Below, in pieces: positions 37,288-46,531 of a stretch of 64,000 nucleotides of DNA. The notes beneath the pieces were generated by a model that did not search any database, was not told the DNA's origin, and worked only from the letters and a program-made list of their open reading frames with translations. Source of the stretch: Mesorhizobium sp. SOD10 (GTDB lineage Bacteria; Pseudomonadota; Alphaproteobacteria; Rhizobiales; Rhizobiaceae). The position numbers were made by a program, and so were the translations under genes. Within the stretch, counting starts at the first letter, position 1. Every line of letters starts with the position of its first letter. The stretch covers positions 62,001 through 126,000 of the forward strand of contig CCNA01000045.1 of NCBI GenBank assembly GCA_000824805.1. Direction: 5' to 3'.

Positions 37288-38043
37288 TCAGATGGGCGGC
37301 ACCAGTGTCGAAACGCTGCGATAGAGTCGGTTGTCTACTGGCCGATAGAGCCGGGCCTCGGCCCTCTGGCGAGCTGCCACGGCGGGCACCGGGATTTGCC
37401 GCGTCCAAGTCTCGCCCGGTGCGATGGTGAGCGCCCGGAAGACGGCGAACGGTTGCCCGTCGACAATGATTTCCAGGTCGAATCGCTGAGTTTGGGTCTC
37501 GGCGCTCCGGACGCCGACGGTGAGCCGGCCCGATTCGCCATCGGCCGATGGCAATATCCAGAACTCGGTGTATTTGAATTCGCGGTAGGCCGCTTCATCC
37601 CGGACGGCCAGCGCATAGGCTCCGGTTGCCACAAGGACCGCTAGCACGATTGTAGCTCCCTGCCAGAGCCGGACCGGCGCCGGGGCCGGCCAGGCTGGCA
37701 AATCGGGAGCGTTGCGGCGAGCGGCCACCAGCGCCGCGGCGCTCGTCACTGCCCAGAACCACACCGCCCAACCGAATGGCGTAAGCAAACCTGCAGCGTT
37801 CAGGGCGAAGCCCCCGCCGATGCCGGTAGCGAGGCTTGCTCCGACCGAATAGACGAGGTGTTCCAACGCGGAGGTGGTCCTGACGCCTAGAGCCCGCAGC
37901 ATGGCGTGGCCAGAGATTAGGAATACCATGGGCGCGGCCAGCGCAGTGCGGAGGACCAAGCTGTCGGTGACAGCAACGACCACCACCGTCGCCCCCGCCC
38001 ACAGGCAGGAGACCAGAAGGTCCCGGTTGCTAGAAATTCCCAT
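37288..38043 (-). CDS. DUF1616 domain membrane protein
   Basis: A 251-residue protein with four or five N-terminal transmembrane segments (residues ~10-110), a further helix near 130-148, and a C-terminal soluble domain (about 155-251) with EFWILPSADGESGRLTVGV and PGETWTRQIPVP, matching the DUF1616 pattern. The soluble part is likely an extracytoplasmic beta sandwich. It overlaps the upstream membrane protein by 14 bp, so the two are probably co-translated and may work together. Function unknown; found in surface polysaccharide clusters. Confidence 0.8.
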   Translation of the reverse strand: MGISSNRDLLVSCLWAGATVVVVAVTDSLVLRTALAAPMVFLISGHAMLRALGVRTTSALEHLVYSVGASLATGIGGGFALNAAGLLTPFGWAVWFWAVTSAAALVAARRNAPDLPAWPAPAPVRLWQGATIVLAVLVATGAYALAVRDEAAYREFKYTEFWILPSADGESGRLTVGVRSAETQTQRFDLEIIVDGQPFAVFRALTIAPGETWTRQIPVPAVAARQRAEARLYRPVDNRLYRSVSTLVPPI

Positions 38044-40009
38044 GTAAACCCCTGATGTCGTAGATGACGATCCAGCCGTTGTCGTAGATGCGGGTCACAC
38101 CCTGGATGTCATCGAACTTGAGCAATTCTGCACCCGAGATCGGCGTTCCCGCCTGCGGTTGCCACGGCTCAAAATAGAAGCCGAGCACCGGGGGGGCTGT
38201 GGACAGGCGCAGATCCACCAACAGGAAATCGATGTCACTCCTCGCCAGGGCGTAAAGCTCGTCGGACCCGAGTTCCTCGCCCTCAAATATGCGCGCGCTA
38301 TAGATGCCTTCGGCGATCTTGATCCTGGCGTCCTGCCGCCCGTAGGAAGCGAGCAGCAGGCGATTGATACGGTCGGCGGTGAAGCGGTTGCCGGCACCGA
38401 GCCATTCCTTGGTCCAGCGTGCGGTTTCGATCCCCATGGGTTCGATTGATTCCTGATCGGCCGCAACCCTATAGCGCCCATGAATCGGATTAAGGGAAGA
38501 GGTAGTGACGCCGCCTAGAACGATGACCGTCAGGGCAACGGCCGGTGCGATGCGGCGCCAGCCGCGCGGCGTGCGGCCTTGCCAGAAGTGGACGATCCCC
38601 ACCGCTACGACCAGCCCGACAGCGATGAACACGAAAGTTCCCATGCGGTTGCCAATTTCCCATCCGGCGTTGGTCAGCCGGAGGGCCACCGAGACCGGGA
38701 ATCCGAAGGCCAGCAAGGTAAGGAGTACGATCCGGCTGTCGCGCCAGTTCCGTCTGAGGATGTCCTGCATTGGACGCCACCCTGCCTGCACGCCACTCGG
38801 CGCTGCCATGGCCAGCGACCGAAAGAAACCCGTCGCCAGTCCAAGTGACAACAGCAGGATCGCGAGCAAGGTGGTCAGCCGCATGCCGACGGGCTGAGTC
38901 GGCGCTCCAAGGTGCTCCGACCGTGGGGTGGGCGCGCCCAGGATCTTTCCGATCAATGTCTTGAAGCCCGTTTCGACCGACGGGCCGAGATAACCTGTGA
39001 GAGTGTTGCCATGAACCTGTACCCATAGGAGTGGCAGGGCTATGGCCAGGAGCGCCGTGAGGCCCACCACGGTCCTTGCATGAGTCCTCAGGGAGCCGTG
39101 CCGGCGCAGAGCCTCGAGTACCGCCAGCGCTCCGAAATAGATGGCGGCGAAGCCGGCCGAGAGATGATGCGTGACCGCGAGGCTCGCCAACAATAAGGCG
39201 ATCAGCCCGAGCGCCTTCAGCCTGGGTCGCCGGACGAGATCCTTGGACGCTGCTTCAACCGCGAAAGCCAGCACGCACAGCACGATGCCAAGGCTCTCGT
39301 ACGAGAACATCGACTCGAAGAGGACGAAGGTCGAGCAGCCCATATAGGTAAGACAGGCGATGGCCGAGATGCGCGGCGATCCGGTGATGCTTTCGAAGAA
39401 CAGGAACAGGGCGCCGATGAATGTGCCCTTGAGGATGGCTAACAAAAGCATCCCCGCCACAAACAATGGCAATCCTGTCAGATTGACTATCGCCATCGCC
39501 AGGATTTCCAGGCCGGGATAGGTAGGCCCGATCGGGAGAAGGGGGTTGGACAGGAACAGCCGGCGGGCCGTGATCAGATCATCGGCTGCGATCCCGTGCA
39601 AGAACTCGTCGAAGGCAATGAAGCCTGTCGGGGAATAGACCACCTTGCAGTAGAACAGGGCTTCGGCAAGCAGGAAAAGGAGGAAGAGGCGCTCTCCCCG
39701 CGCTAGCATCGGCTGAGCGACGCGAAGGGTGATCGGGACGACCAGTAGGATGACACCGGACCAGAAGAACAGCGGCGCCACCTCATAGCCCCGGCGCCCG
39801 GCCGCGTGCCCGGCCACCACCAGGAGCAGAGCCGTGGCGACTGTCAGACACAGAACCGCAATCCATCTGGAGTTCGCCTGCTGCGGCGGGGCATCGGCGC
39901 TGCCTCCGCTCAGGTCGGGACCAATAACGGCCCAGGCCCACCGTATTGCGGTCTGGAGCGGGTTGATCTTAGTTCGCGCAATGAAACGAGCCGGCATCAT
40001 CAGCCTCAT
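38030..40009 (-). CDS. Large polytopic membrane protein, candidate GT-C transferase or polymerase
   Basis: About 659 residues with roughly 13-14 transmembrane segments and a soluble C-terminal domain of about 150 residues. An acidic motif between the first helices (FIAFDEFLHGIAADDLI) resembles the Asp/Glu loops of GT-C glycosyltransferases. It could be the polymerase or a lipid-linked-sugar transferase of the pathway, which otherwise lacks an obvious Wzy. Start 40009 is fixed by the ATGA overlap with the upstream glycosyltransferase. The C-terminus overlaps the DUF1616 gene by 14 bp. Confidence 0.7.
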   Translation of the reverse strand: MRLMMPARFIARTKINPLQTAIRWAWAVIGPDLSGGSADAPPQQANSRWIAVLCLTVATALLLVVAGHAAGRRGYEVAPLFFWSGVILLVVPITLRVAQPMLARGERLFLLFLLAEALFYCKVVYSPTGFIAFDEFLHGIAADDLITARRLFLSNPLLPIGPTYPGLEILAMAIVNLTGLPLFVAGMLLLAILKGTFIGALFLFFESITGSPRISAIACLTYMGCSTFVLFESMFSYESLGIVLCVLAFAVEAASKDLVRRPRLKALGLIALLLASLAVTHHLSAGFAAIYFGALAVLEALRRHGSLRTHARTVVGLTALLAIALPLLWVQVHGNTLTGYLGPSVETGFKTLIGKILGAPTPRSEHLGAPTQPVGMRLTTLLAILLLSLGLATGFFRSLAMAAPSGVQAGWRPMQDILRRNWRDSRIVLLTLLAFGFPVSVALRLTNAGWEIGNRMGTFVFIAVGLVVAVGIVHFWQGRTPRGWRRIAPAVALTVIVLGGVTTSSLNPIHGRYRVAADQESIEPMGIETARWTKEWLGAGNRFTADRINRLLLASYGRQDARIKIAEGIYSARIFEGEELGSDELYALARSDIDFLLVDLRLSTAPPVLGFYFEPWQPQAGTPISGAELLKFDDIQGVTRIYDNGWIVIYDIRGLHGNF

Positions 40010-41151
40010 GCCTCCGTGGCAGGAGGCCACGACATCACGGCGTCGGGCGATGAATTGACCGTGGATCGTCTGCCCAGGACATCATGGTAAACATCGCTCA
40101 GCGCTTGCGCGCAGGCATCCCAGTCCGGTAGCGCTAAATCTGGGATCTGCCGATTGGCCTCCAGTTCCTCGGCCATTGCTGCGGCCAGTTCTTGCGGCCC
40201 GGCATTGCGCGCAATCGCCCGGCACAGGCCGTTGGCGGCCAACTCCCTGAGACCGGACGTGTCGCTGACGAGGACGGGACGGCGCAGCGACAGGGCCTCC
40301 ATCACGGCAACCGGATGGGCTTCGTACTCACTGAACAGCACAAATAGCGCGGCGCTTGCCAAGAGGTCTGCCAATTTCTGCCGCTCGGACCCGGGAATGC
40401 CCGCAATAGTGACCCGCTGCTCGAGGCCGAGCCTCGCGACGAGGCGCCGCAGTTCTCCCTCATACGGGCCTGTTCCGACGATGTGCAGTCGCGCGTCTGG
40501 CGTCCGGCGGATCAGTTCGGGCAAGGCCGCAATCGCCCGGTGATGGCCCTTATAGCGCTCCAGCCTGCCGCACGTGACGATCAGGCGTGGATCGACCTTG
40601 ACGCCGGGGCTCGCGGCCGGCATTGCGGCGCCGTTCGGGATGACGACAAACCGCTCGCGCGGCACGCCCATCCTGGCGCTGAAGAAATCGGCCTCGAATT
40701 CGGAGACGCCAATCAGCCGAGCCGCGCGCGCCACCAGCGGTCGCAGCAACGCGTGCTGGGTGCGGCGCACGGCGTTGCGCAGCCGGGAAGAGTGCCCGCC
40801 GCTGTGGAAAGTGAGAACGAATGGCAGATCGCCCCGGATGGCCGCGAGCAGCCCGATCGGCGCCACGAAGGTGTTATAACCCTGGAAGTGGATCAGATCC
40901 CAGACCCCGCGACGGATGGCGGTAAAGATGCCGGGCGCTACATAGAGGTCCAACTCCCTCGGCCAGGCCGGCACGCGCTGCACGCGCATGCCACGGACTT
41001 CCTCCTCAACCGGTAATTCGCCTGAGGGATCGGTGGTGAGCACGTCGACCGCGTGGCCACGCGCCACCAGGCGGGGGCCGACTTCCTGGATGTGCGTCTC
41101 GATGCCCCCCATGAAGGGGTAGCAGCGAGCGGAAACCATCAGGATTCGCAT
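40006..41151 (-). CDS. Glycosyltransferase family 4
   Basis: A 381-residue GT-B enzyme opening MRILMVSARCYPFMGGIETH, with VVIPNGAAM at the domain linker, ICTCGRLERYKGHHRAIAAL-type C-domain start (VTCGRLERYKGHHRAI) and the donor-site FSEYEAHPVAVMEALSLRRP (E-x7-E). It transfers a hexose from a nucleotide sugar in the cytoplasm. The ATG at 41151 lies five bases after the stop of the GT2 remnant; the longer open frame is not needed. Downstream translation is coupled through ATGA. Confidence 0.92.
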   Translation of the reverse strand: MRILMVSARCYPFMGGIETHIQEVGPRLVARGHAVDVLTTDPSGELPVEEEVRGMRVQRVPAWPRELDLYVAPGIFTAIRRGVWDLIHFQGYNTFVAPIGLLAAIRGDLPFVLTFHSGGHSSRLRNAVRRTQHALLRPLVARAARLIGVSEFEADFFSARMGVPRERFVVIPNGAAMPAASPGVKVDPRLIVTCGRLERYKGHHRAIAALPELIRRTPDARLHIVGTGPYEGELRRLVARLGLEQRVTIAGIPGSERQKLADLLASAALFVLFSEYEAHPVAVMEALSLRRPVLVSDTSGLRELAANGLCRAIARNAGPQELAAAMAEELEANRQIPDLALPDWDACAQALSDVYHDVLGRRSTVNSSPDAVMSWPPATEA

Positions 41152-41156
41152 CGAGC

Positions 41157-41435
41157 CTATCCAGCGCCATAAGCTTTCGCATTCTGCCTGTACCGTTCGC
41201 CCAGCCTCTCGCGCAGGATGGTCTTGAGAAAGCGCCAGCCGTCCGGGATAGCGCGTAGATGGCTCACACCGTTGATGCGCGGCAGAAGCCAAGGCAGGTT
41301 CTCGGCCTCGTTGAGCCTCGGGACGACAAAGCTGTCTCGCGGCAGCGAGAGCGACCGCCGCAGCGCAAAGTCGACTGGTTCAGGCGCCAACGCGACGCCG
41401 AGGCGCGCGACGATGCTGGAGGTCAGGGCATTCAC
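41157..41435 (-). pseudogene. GT2 glycosyltransferase with large internal in-frame deletion
   Basis: 92 codons remain. The N-terminal part ends in RDSFVVPRLNEAENLPWLLPRI, which is the start of a GT2 domain (normally VVVPTLNE…). It then runs without a gap into NGVSHLRAIPDGWRFLKTIL and RERLGERYR, a sequence typical of the C-terminus of dolichyl-phosphate-mannose-synthase-like GT2 enzymes. The central ~150 residues with the DxD motif are missing. GTG start 41435 overlaps the stop of the flavoprotein (GTGA), so the original coupling is retained. Non-functional as a transferase. Confidence 0.7.
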
Positions 41436-42682
41436 GGCAGCACCGCGCGGTCGAGCGGTCGGGCCTGGGGCTCGGGTTGTAAGCGCTCCAGGACCGCCGA
41501 CAGGTATCGGGCGAGATGGCGGGCCGGGTGATAGGTTCCGTAGACGAACCGACACACCGGACCGAAGCTGTTCGCAGCGGCGGGACCGATGAAATGCAGG
41601 CCCGGCACCGAGGTCTCGTAATGGGCCGACAGCTGTGGCGCGCCTTCTACCAACCGGATCTGGCGCAATAGCGTTGGGTTCAGGAAAGCGAGCCGGCCCA
41701 CATCGATCTTGTATCCGGTTGCGAAGATTACGTGGTCGGCCCGCATCGAATGCCGCGCGCCACTGGTATCCGTCACATCGAGTAGCACCTTGCCGTCGCG
41801 TGTCTCGACGCTCTGAAGGGTACGGCCAAGCCAGACAGGCACTCTCCCGATAACGCGGTCCTTCATGAAGGCGCCGCCAAGGGGCCCCAGCGCCCTGATG
41901 TTGGCGAGCCTGACTCGCAGATCCTTCGACAGAAGCCGGATCAATTGCGGATATTTGGCGCAGATCGCCAACGTCCAGCCGTGGCCTATGCCGCTCAGCG
42001 GGGCGGCAGTGTGCTCGAACAGGGTTCGGACGCGGGGCCGGTCGGCGAAATCCAGCTGCGGTCGGCGCACAAGGAGCGAAACCGACACCCCGCGTTCATA
42101 GAGCAGCGCCGCCAGATCGGACGCCGATGATCCGGATCCGACCACGATGATTTCCTTGCCGTCGAGCGGCTCTAGTGAGCCGTATTCTCCACTATGCGAA
42201 CATAGATCGGCCGGCAGATGTGCGGCTTTGTGCGGCAGGCGCTTGAACGGATGCAAGCCGACCGCCACCACCACTCGGCGCGCATGGACGGTCTCGCCGT
42301 CATCGAAAGTGGCGCGGAAGCAGCCGGCGCTGGGCTCCAGCGCCATCAGGATCTTGTGCTCCACTGAGGGCACGTAATGCTTTTGAAAGGCTTCGCCGTA
42401 CTCGATAAACCGGCTGAGCGGAAGCGGCATCAACTCGTCGTCATAGGGCAGCGCACGCTCGGTGCAGAAGCTCTTCAATGTGAATTCAGCTTCCGGATCA
42501 GACAGGCTCGTCGCCCAAGGATAGGATTTGAGCAACATCCCCGGAGGCATGCTGCGCTTCCATGACCCCATGGGTTCCCCGAAAATACGGTGCTCCACAC
42601 CGCGCGCACGCAAATGCGCGGCCAGCGACAGGCCGTAGGGGCCAGCTCCAATGACCGCCACATCCACTGATGATCTCAACAT
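41432..42682 (-). CDS. FAD/NAD(P)-dependent flavoprotein monooxygenase-like
   Basis: A 416-residue two-dinucleotide flavoprotein. The FAD motif is VAVIGAGPYGLSLAAHLRA (residue 8 on), the NADPH motif IIVVGSGSSASDLAALL (about 170), and the late ATG motif VIFATGYKID. These fit the FMO/ornithine-hydroxylase-like class. It is the first gene of the tight eight-gene minus-strand operon. A truncated paralogue, also followed by a GT2 gene, lies at 49174-49491. Role in a polysaccharide locus is unclear; oxidation of an amino or lipid substituent is possible. Confidence 0.85.
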   Translation of the reverse strand: MLRSSVDVAVIGAGPYGLSLAAHLRARGVEHRIFGEPMGSWKRSMPPGMLLKSYPWATSLSDPEAEFTLKSFCTERALPYDDELMPLPLSRFIEYGEAFQKHYVPSVEHKILMALEPSAGCFRATFDDGETVHARRVVVAVGLHPFKRLPHKAAHLPADLCSHSGEYGSLEPLDGKEIIVVGSGSSASDLAALLYERGVSVSLLVRRPQLDFADRPRVRTLFEHTAAPLSGIGHGWTLAICAKYPQLIRLLSKDLRVRLANIRALGPLGGAFMKDRVIGRVPVWLGRTLQSVETRDGKVLLDVTDTSGARHSMRADHVIFATGYKIDVGRLAFLNPTLLRQIRLVEGAPQLSAHYETSVPGLHFIGPAAANSFGPVCRFVYGTYHPARHLARYLSAVLERLQPEPQARPLDRAVLP

Positions 42683-43420
42683 GTGTGCAGACTCCGAGAC
42701 ACAATGAAATGAAGTTGAGCAATATTGTGAGAACGAAACATCGTTGCCCTCTCGACTGGCAAGTATTGCGAGCGAGGCGCCGTAAGGAAAGCGCTATAGA
42801 TGGCTAGGGAGTACGATAGATGGTTAGCTCTTTGTGGTTATCTCTTCGGGTTAGTTCTGGCCCAAATCGTATGGCAGGGGCAACGATCGCCTGCTTTGGC
42901 GGCGCCGCCCAATCCTTGCTTAAGAGCCCAGGGAAGTCCGGCTGTGGCATTGGTCGAATGCGGGTAGCAGAACCGCCTTCGCAAAGTCAGCGCACCACCT
43001 GATCAATGAGGCACCGGGGCGCGTGGTTTGCTCCGAGAGAGCCTCGTCCGTCCGCGACGGCACAGAGGCTGAAGCTCAATTCACGCAGGGTTTTCGCCTC
43101 TGATGTACCGCGATCTTCAGCCCACTTGGACGACATCCGCCGGGCTGCGTTGGCGCGGTTGATCGCCATCCTGTTCTCTAGGGTCCGGAAGAGCAGGAAC
43201 ATTCCTCTCGCAGCGAGATCGCTACCATCAGCCTCAAGCCGCCAGTTCCATCTCCTAGCAGAGCGAACACGAGCGCACACAATCACGCGCTGCGCAGTGC
43301 ATATCTCGCTCCTGCCAGCCGATAATGATCCTTCCACGTGACCCTTGCAGCACTCAGAGCGCAAGAGCCCCTACGGATTACCCCCTCTGACCTCGCACAG
43401 CCCAGCGTCAATCAGGCATA
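42683..43420. other. Divergent promoter region, no supported gene
   Basis: About 740 bp between the flavoprotein operon and the ATP-grasp gene. It holds the direct repeats at 42795-42827. ORFs of up to 125 codons on both strands have no recognisable features. Confidence 0.5.
42795..42827. promoter_or_regulatory. Two 13-bp direct repeats (TATAGATGGCTAG-like), 20 bp apart, with further GGTTA copies
   Basis: TATAGATGGCTAG at 42795-42807 and GATAGATGGTTAG at 42815-42827 repeat at 20 bp. GGTTA recurs at about 42837 and 42849. They lie 110-145 bp upstream of the flavoprotein operon and may be the binding sites of one of the island's regulators. Confidence 0.35.
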
Positions 43421-44704
43421 GTGGTGGTTGGCCGATTTCGGTCGCTAGAGTACGGAACCGTGCTGTCAGACATCGCTCCCAGCCAAGTATCCCGCTCCTC
43501 GGATTGGCGAATCCCCGCAGTAGTAATAGGTGGGGAACTAAACGGGCTCGGGGTGTGCCGCAGCCTCGCCAAGGGCGGAATGCCCGTTTGGGTGGTCGAT
43601 CGCAAGCGCTGGAATCCGGCGCTGTGGTCGCGCTACGCCCACCCGGTCCTCGCTGACGCCCTGCATGGTCACAGCTTCATGTACTTCCTGCGCGATCTCC
43701 AGAGCCGGATCGGCGAGCAGCCCTTCCTGGTCATCACGGATGAGTTGGCACTCCTTACGATTTCGGAACACCGCACAGAACTGGAGGGGCTTTACCGCTT
43801 CCGCCTCCCGGCTCACGAAACGGTTCTGATGCTGCATGACAAAGCCAGGTTCCACGAGAGCGCCTGGGAGCATGGCTGGCCGGTGCCGAACGGCGTCGTC
43901 GTGCGGGACCTCGCGGACATTCGCAAGATCACCTCGCTCAGGCTGCCGATGATTCTAAAACCCGCCGACAAGCGCCACTTCCACGAAGGGCATGCTCCAC
44001 GCCTAATCACAGCGCAGAGCTACGCTGACGCCCTCTCGGCCGCCGGGAAACTATTGGCTCAGGCCGGTGAGGTTCTGGTGCAGGAGACTGTCGAGGGACC
44101 AGACGACAACATCTATTTCTGCCTGTTCTACAGGGGACGCAACGGCGAGACGCTCGGCGCGTTCACCGGGCAAAAGCTCGCCAGCACGCCGCCAGGAACC
44201 GGGAGCACCGCGTTCTGCACGGCCGCGGTAAACGAGGAGTTGGAGCGCACCACGAAAGACTTTCTTGATCAGGTGAACTACTTCGGATTCGGTGGCGTTG
44301 AGTACAAGCGGGACCCCAGGAGCGGTCGCTTTCTGATCATCGAGCCGACGGTCGGGCGGACCGACTGGCAGGAGGAGGCGGCGACACTAGCTGGCATCAA
44401 TATCCCGCTGGCAGCCTATCGGCACGAACTCGACCTACAGCCGTTGCCCGCAGGTCCGGTTGACGGTCGCGTGGTCTGGCAGGATTCATGGATCGAGCGG
44501 ATCCGCTTTGGCGCGAAGCCGATTCCACCTCTGTCCATCGTAGTGGATGGCTACTGGCGCCGAGACGATCCGCTGCCGGCCCTGGTGCATTATCCTCACA
44601 ATGTAGCGCACGCTGTGGCTTCTTATCTGCCGCGCTGGCTCGCGGGCCAGTCCCGGAGACTTGATAAGGCGGATTACCGGAAGTGGTCGTCGTCAAAGCT
44701 GTGA
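43421..44704 (+). CDS. ATP-grasp domain protein
   Basis: A 427-residue protein with a Rossmann-like pre-ATP-grasp part (PAVVIGGELNGLGVCRSLAK, VWVVDRKRWNPALWSRYA) and an ATP-grasp fold (LPMILKPADKRHFHEG for the ATP-binding Lys, VLVQETVEGPDDNIYFCLFY, and the metal-binding C-terminal FLIIEPTVGRTDWQEE). The overall pattern is that of D-aspartate-ligase-like carboxylate-amine ligases. It could attach an amino acid to a glycan or lipid precursor. An internal GTG near 43460 is an alternative start. It is 38 bp upstream of the GINT1-like gene and likely forms an operon with it. Confidence 0.85.
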   Translation: MVVGRFRSLEYGTVLSDIAPSQVSRSSDWRIPAVVIGGELNGLGVCRSLAKGGMPVWVVDRKRWNPALWSRYAHPVLADALHGHSFMYFLRDLQSRIGEQPFLVITDELALLTISEHRTELEGLYRFRLPAHETVLMLHDKARFHESAWEHGWPVPNGVVVRDLADIRKITSLRLPMILKPADKRHFHEGHAPRLITAQSYADALSAAGKLLAQAGEVLVQETVEGPDDNIYFCLFYRGRNGETLGAFTGQKLASTPPGTGSTAFCTAAVNEELERTTKDFLDQVNYFGFGGVEYKRDPRSGRFLIIEPTVGRTDWQEEAATLAGINIPLAAYRHELDLQPLPAGPVDGRVVWQDSWIERIRFGAKPIPPLSIVVDGYWRRDDPLPALVHYPHNVAHAVASYLPRWLAGQSRRLDKADYRKWSSSKL

Positions 44705-44742
44705 ACTGGCGCCCTCTTTGAAACAAGCCGTGAAGGACAATA

Positions 44743-46329
44743 ATGCGCATTTGCTTGTGTCTCGATCGATCGCGGCTGCTGCGTTGGCATCTGTGGCTGG
44801 CAGAGGCGCTTGCTGAAGTGCCTGGCAACGATGTCTCCTGCGCTTTCGCGGCGGGTTGCCGTCCGCTGCCGTTGATCTGTCGTCTGCTGCTCGACCTCGA
44901 ACGACTGGTCTATGGCTTTCGCGGGAACGGTTCCACCGACCCCGTCGAGGCGGCGCTGCGATCCCTGCCACCGTGTCCGGCCGACCAAGTTGACGTCGTG
45001 ATCGATTTGAGCGGAGAGGCCCCACTCCCAGCGGGACGACGCGTGCTGACCCCGCTCTTCAACGGCGTATCGGGCGAGATCGGAGTCATGGCGGCCTTGG
45101 CGAATGATCAGGACCTTCTCGTCGACCTGCACGACACGGCACGCCCGTCGCAGCCATGGATGGCGCGTCCGGCCAGTGCAGACCGTGAAGTGTTCACAGC
45201 GAGTCTTCATGGCGTCCTCTCCTGCGCTGTGGCGCTGATCCTAAAAGCCTTGCGCGAGGGAACCGGTTCAACTGAGTCCGGTTTCACCGGCCCACCGATG
45301 GCTGTGCCTTCGGTCGGCGCGCTTTCGGCCATTGCATGGGAGACTGGCGCGGTGGCGTCGAAGGCAATCAAGTTCTTGGATATTTTGACCAGAGGCGGCA
45401 AGACGTGGGGGATTGGCTGGCGCTTCGATCAATCAGCGAGCCTGCTCGACAAAGGCGGAGCAGCCTTCAGGGTGCTTACCGGGGATACCGGCAGCTACCT
45501 CGCCGACCCGTTCCCGTTCCGGCACCAGGGGCAGGATTTCATCTTCCTCGAACAGTACCTTTACTCGAAGAATCGCGGATGCATTGCGGTCGTGACAGCG
45601 GACCGGAGCGGGACCGCCGGCGCACCCCGGATCGTCCTGGAAGAGCCGCACCACCTCTCGTACCCGTTTGTATTCGAGCATGACGGGCAGATCTGGATGA
45701 TCCCCGAATCGGGGGCAGCCAGGAATGTCAGCCTCTACAGGGCGGTCGGATTTCCGTACCAGTGGACGCGGGAGGCCTGCCTGTTCGACGGCATCGAGGG
45801 CTACGACACCACGCCCCTGTGTCATGACGGCGGCTTCTGGTTTTTCGTCAGCCCCAGGCTGTGGAAATCGACGTCCTGGGATATCCTCAGCCTCTACCGC
45901 GCCGAGAGCTTGACCGGGCCTTGGACGCCCCATGCCGCAAACCCCGTCCTGATCGATGCCGCGCTCAGCCGCCCCGCGGGCGCTGTCCTTCGACACGGCG
46001 GACAGACGCTACGTCCGGTCCAGGACTGCGCGCGCAGCTATGGCGGCGCGGTTACGTTCTGCCGGATCGATGCGCTCGGTTTGTCGGAATTTGCCCAGAC
46101 TCCGGTCGGTCGCATTTGGTCCGGAGCGCTCGGGTGCCACACCTACAACCGGCGGTCCGGCCTGGAGGTGATCGATCTGTTCGGTCATGTCAGGGGGGTG
46201 CGAGAGGTCACTGCCTCTTATGGGCTGATGGCCTTCGAAGCGCCAGATAGCCGCCGGGGTGAGGCCGACGAAATGGAGACGAGTTATGCAGCGCAAGCCA
46301 CCAGTACAAAAAGCCCATTGCCGCTGTGA
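44743..46329 (+). CDS. GINT1-like glycosyltransferase-associated protein with formyltransferase-like N-part
   Basis: 528 residues. The N-terminal ~220 residues (MRICLCLDRSRLLRWHLWL, then VDVVIDLSGE) form an alpha/beta part resembling formyltransferase-like domains. The C-terminal ~290 residues are a beta-propeller-like region with repeated blade motifs: SYLADPFPFRHQGQDFIFLE, LSYPFVFEHDGQIWMIPESG, YDTTPLCHDGGFWFFVS, GAVLRHGGQTLRPVQDC. Those D-P-F and E-x-G motifs are those of the GH43/GINT1 N-terminal fold found in proteins annotated as glucosamine inositolphosphorylceramide transferase family. Activity is not established. Cotranscription with the ATP-grasp gene is likely. Confidence 0.72.
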   Translation: MRICLCLDRSRLLRWHLWLAEALAEVPGNDVSCAFAAGCRPLPLICRLLLDLERLVYGFRGNGSTDPVEAALRSLPPCPADQVDVVIDLSGEAPLPAGRRVLTPLFNGVSGEIGVMAALANDQDLLVDLHDTARPSQPWMARPASADREVFTASLHGVLSCAVALILKALREGTGSTESGFTGPPMAVPSVGALSAIAWETGAVASKAIKFLDILTRGGKTWGIGWRFDQSASLLDKGGAAFRVLTGDTGSYLADPFPFRHQGQDFIFLEQYLYSKNRGCIAVVTADRSGTAGAPRIVLEEPHHLSYPFVFEHDGQIWMIPESGAARNVSLYRAVGFPYQWTREACLFDGIEGYDTTPLCHDGGFWFFVSPRLWKSTSWDILSLYRAESLTGPWTPHAANPVLIDAALSRPAGAVLRHGGQTLRPVQDCARSYGGAVTFCRIDALGLSEFAQTPVGRIWSGALGCHTYNRRSGLEVIDLFGHVRGVREVTASYGLMAFEAPDSRRGEADEMETSYAAQATSTKSPLPL

Positions 46330-46531
46330 TAATCGTGCTGGCCGCCGCCACGCTCGAATTGACGAGTAGAATCCTACCGCACGTCAAGACATGGCGCCCA
46401 CGGCTCCAGGCCTCAGCAAAAAAGGCTCATGAGATGGGTTCTTGATCGCCAGACCTGTCCGAGCTCTCCGCTCGTTCGCCCAAATCGGGCAAATTGCGCG
46501 GCTGGACGTCAGTAGGCGCGGTTCGCCCGAG

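Noticed and set aside
42987..43364. 125-codon minus-strand frame in the divergent promoter region
   Set aside because: Weak start, no domain and no conserved-looking segment; I could not support it as a gene.
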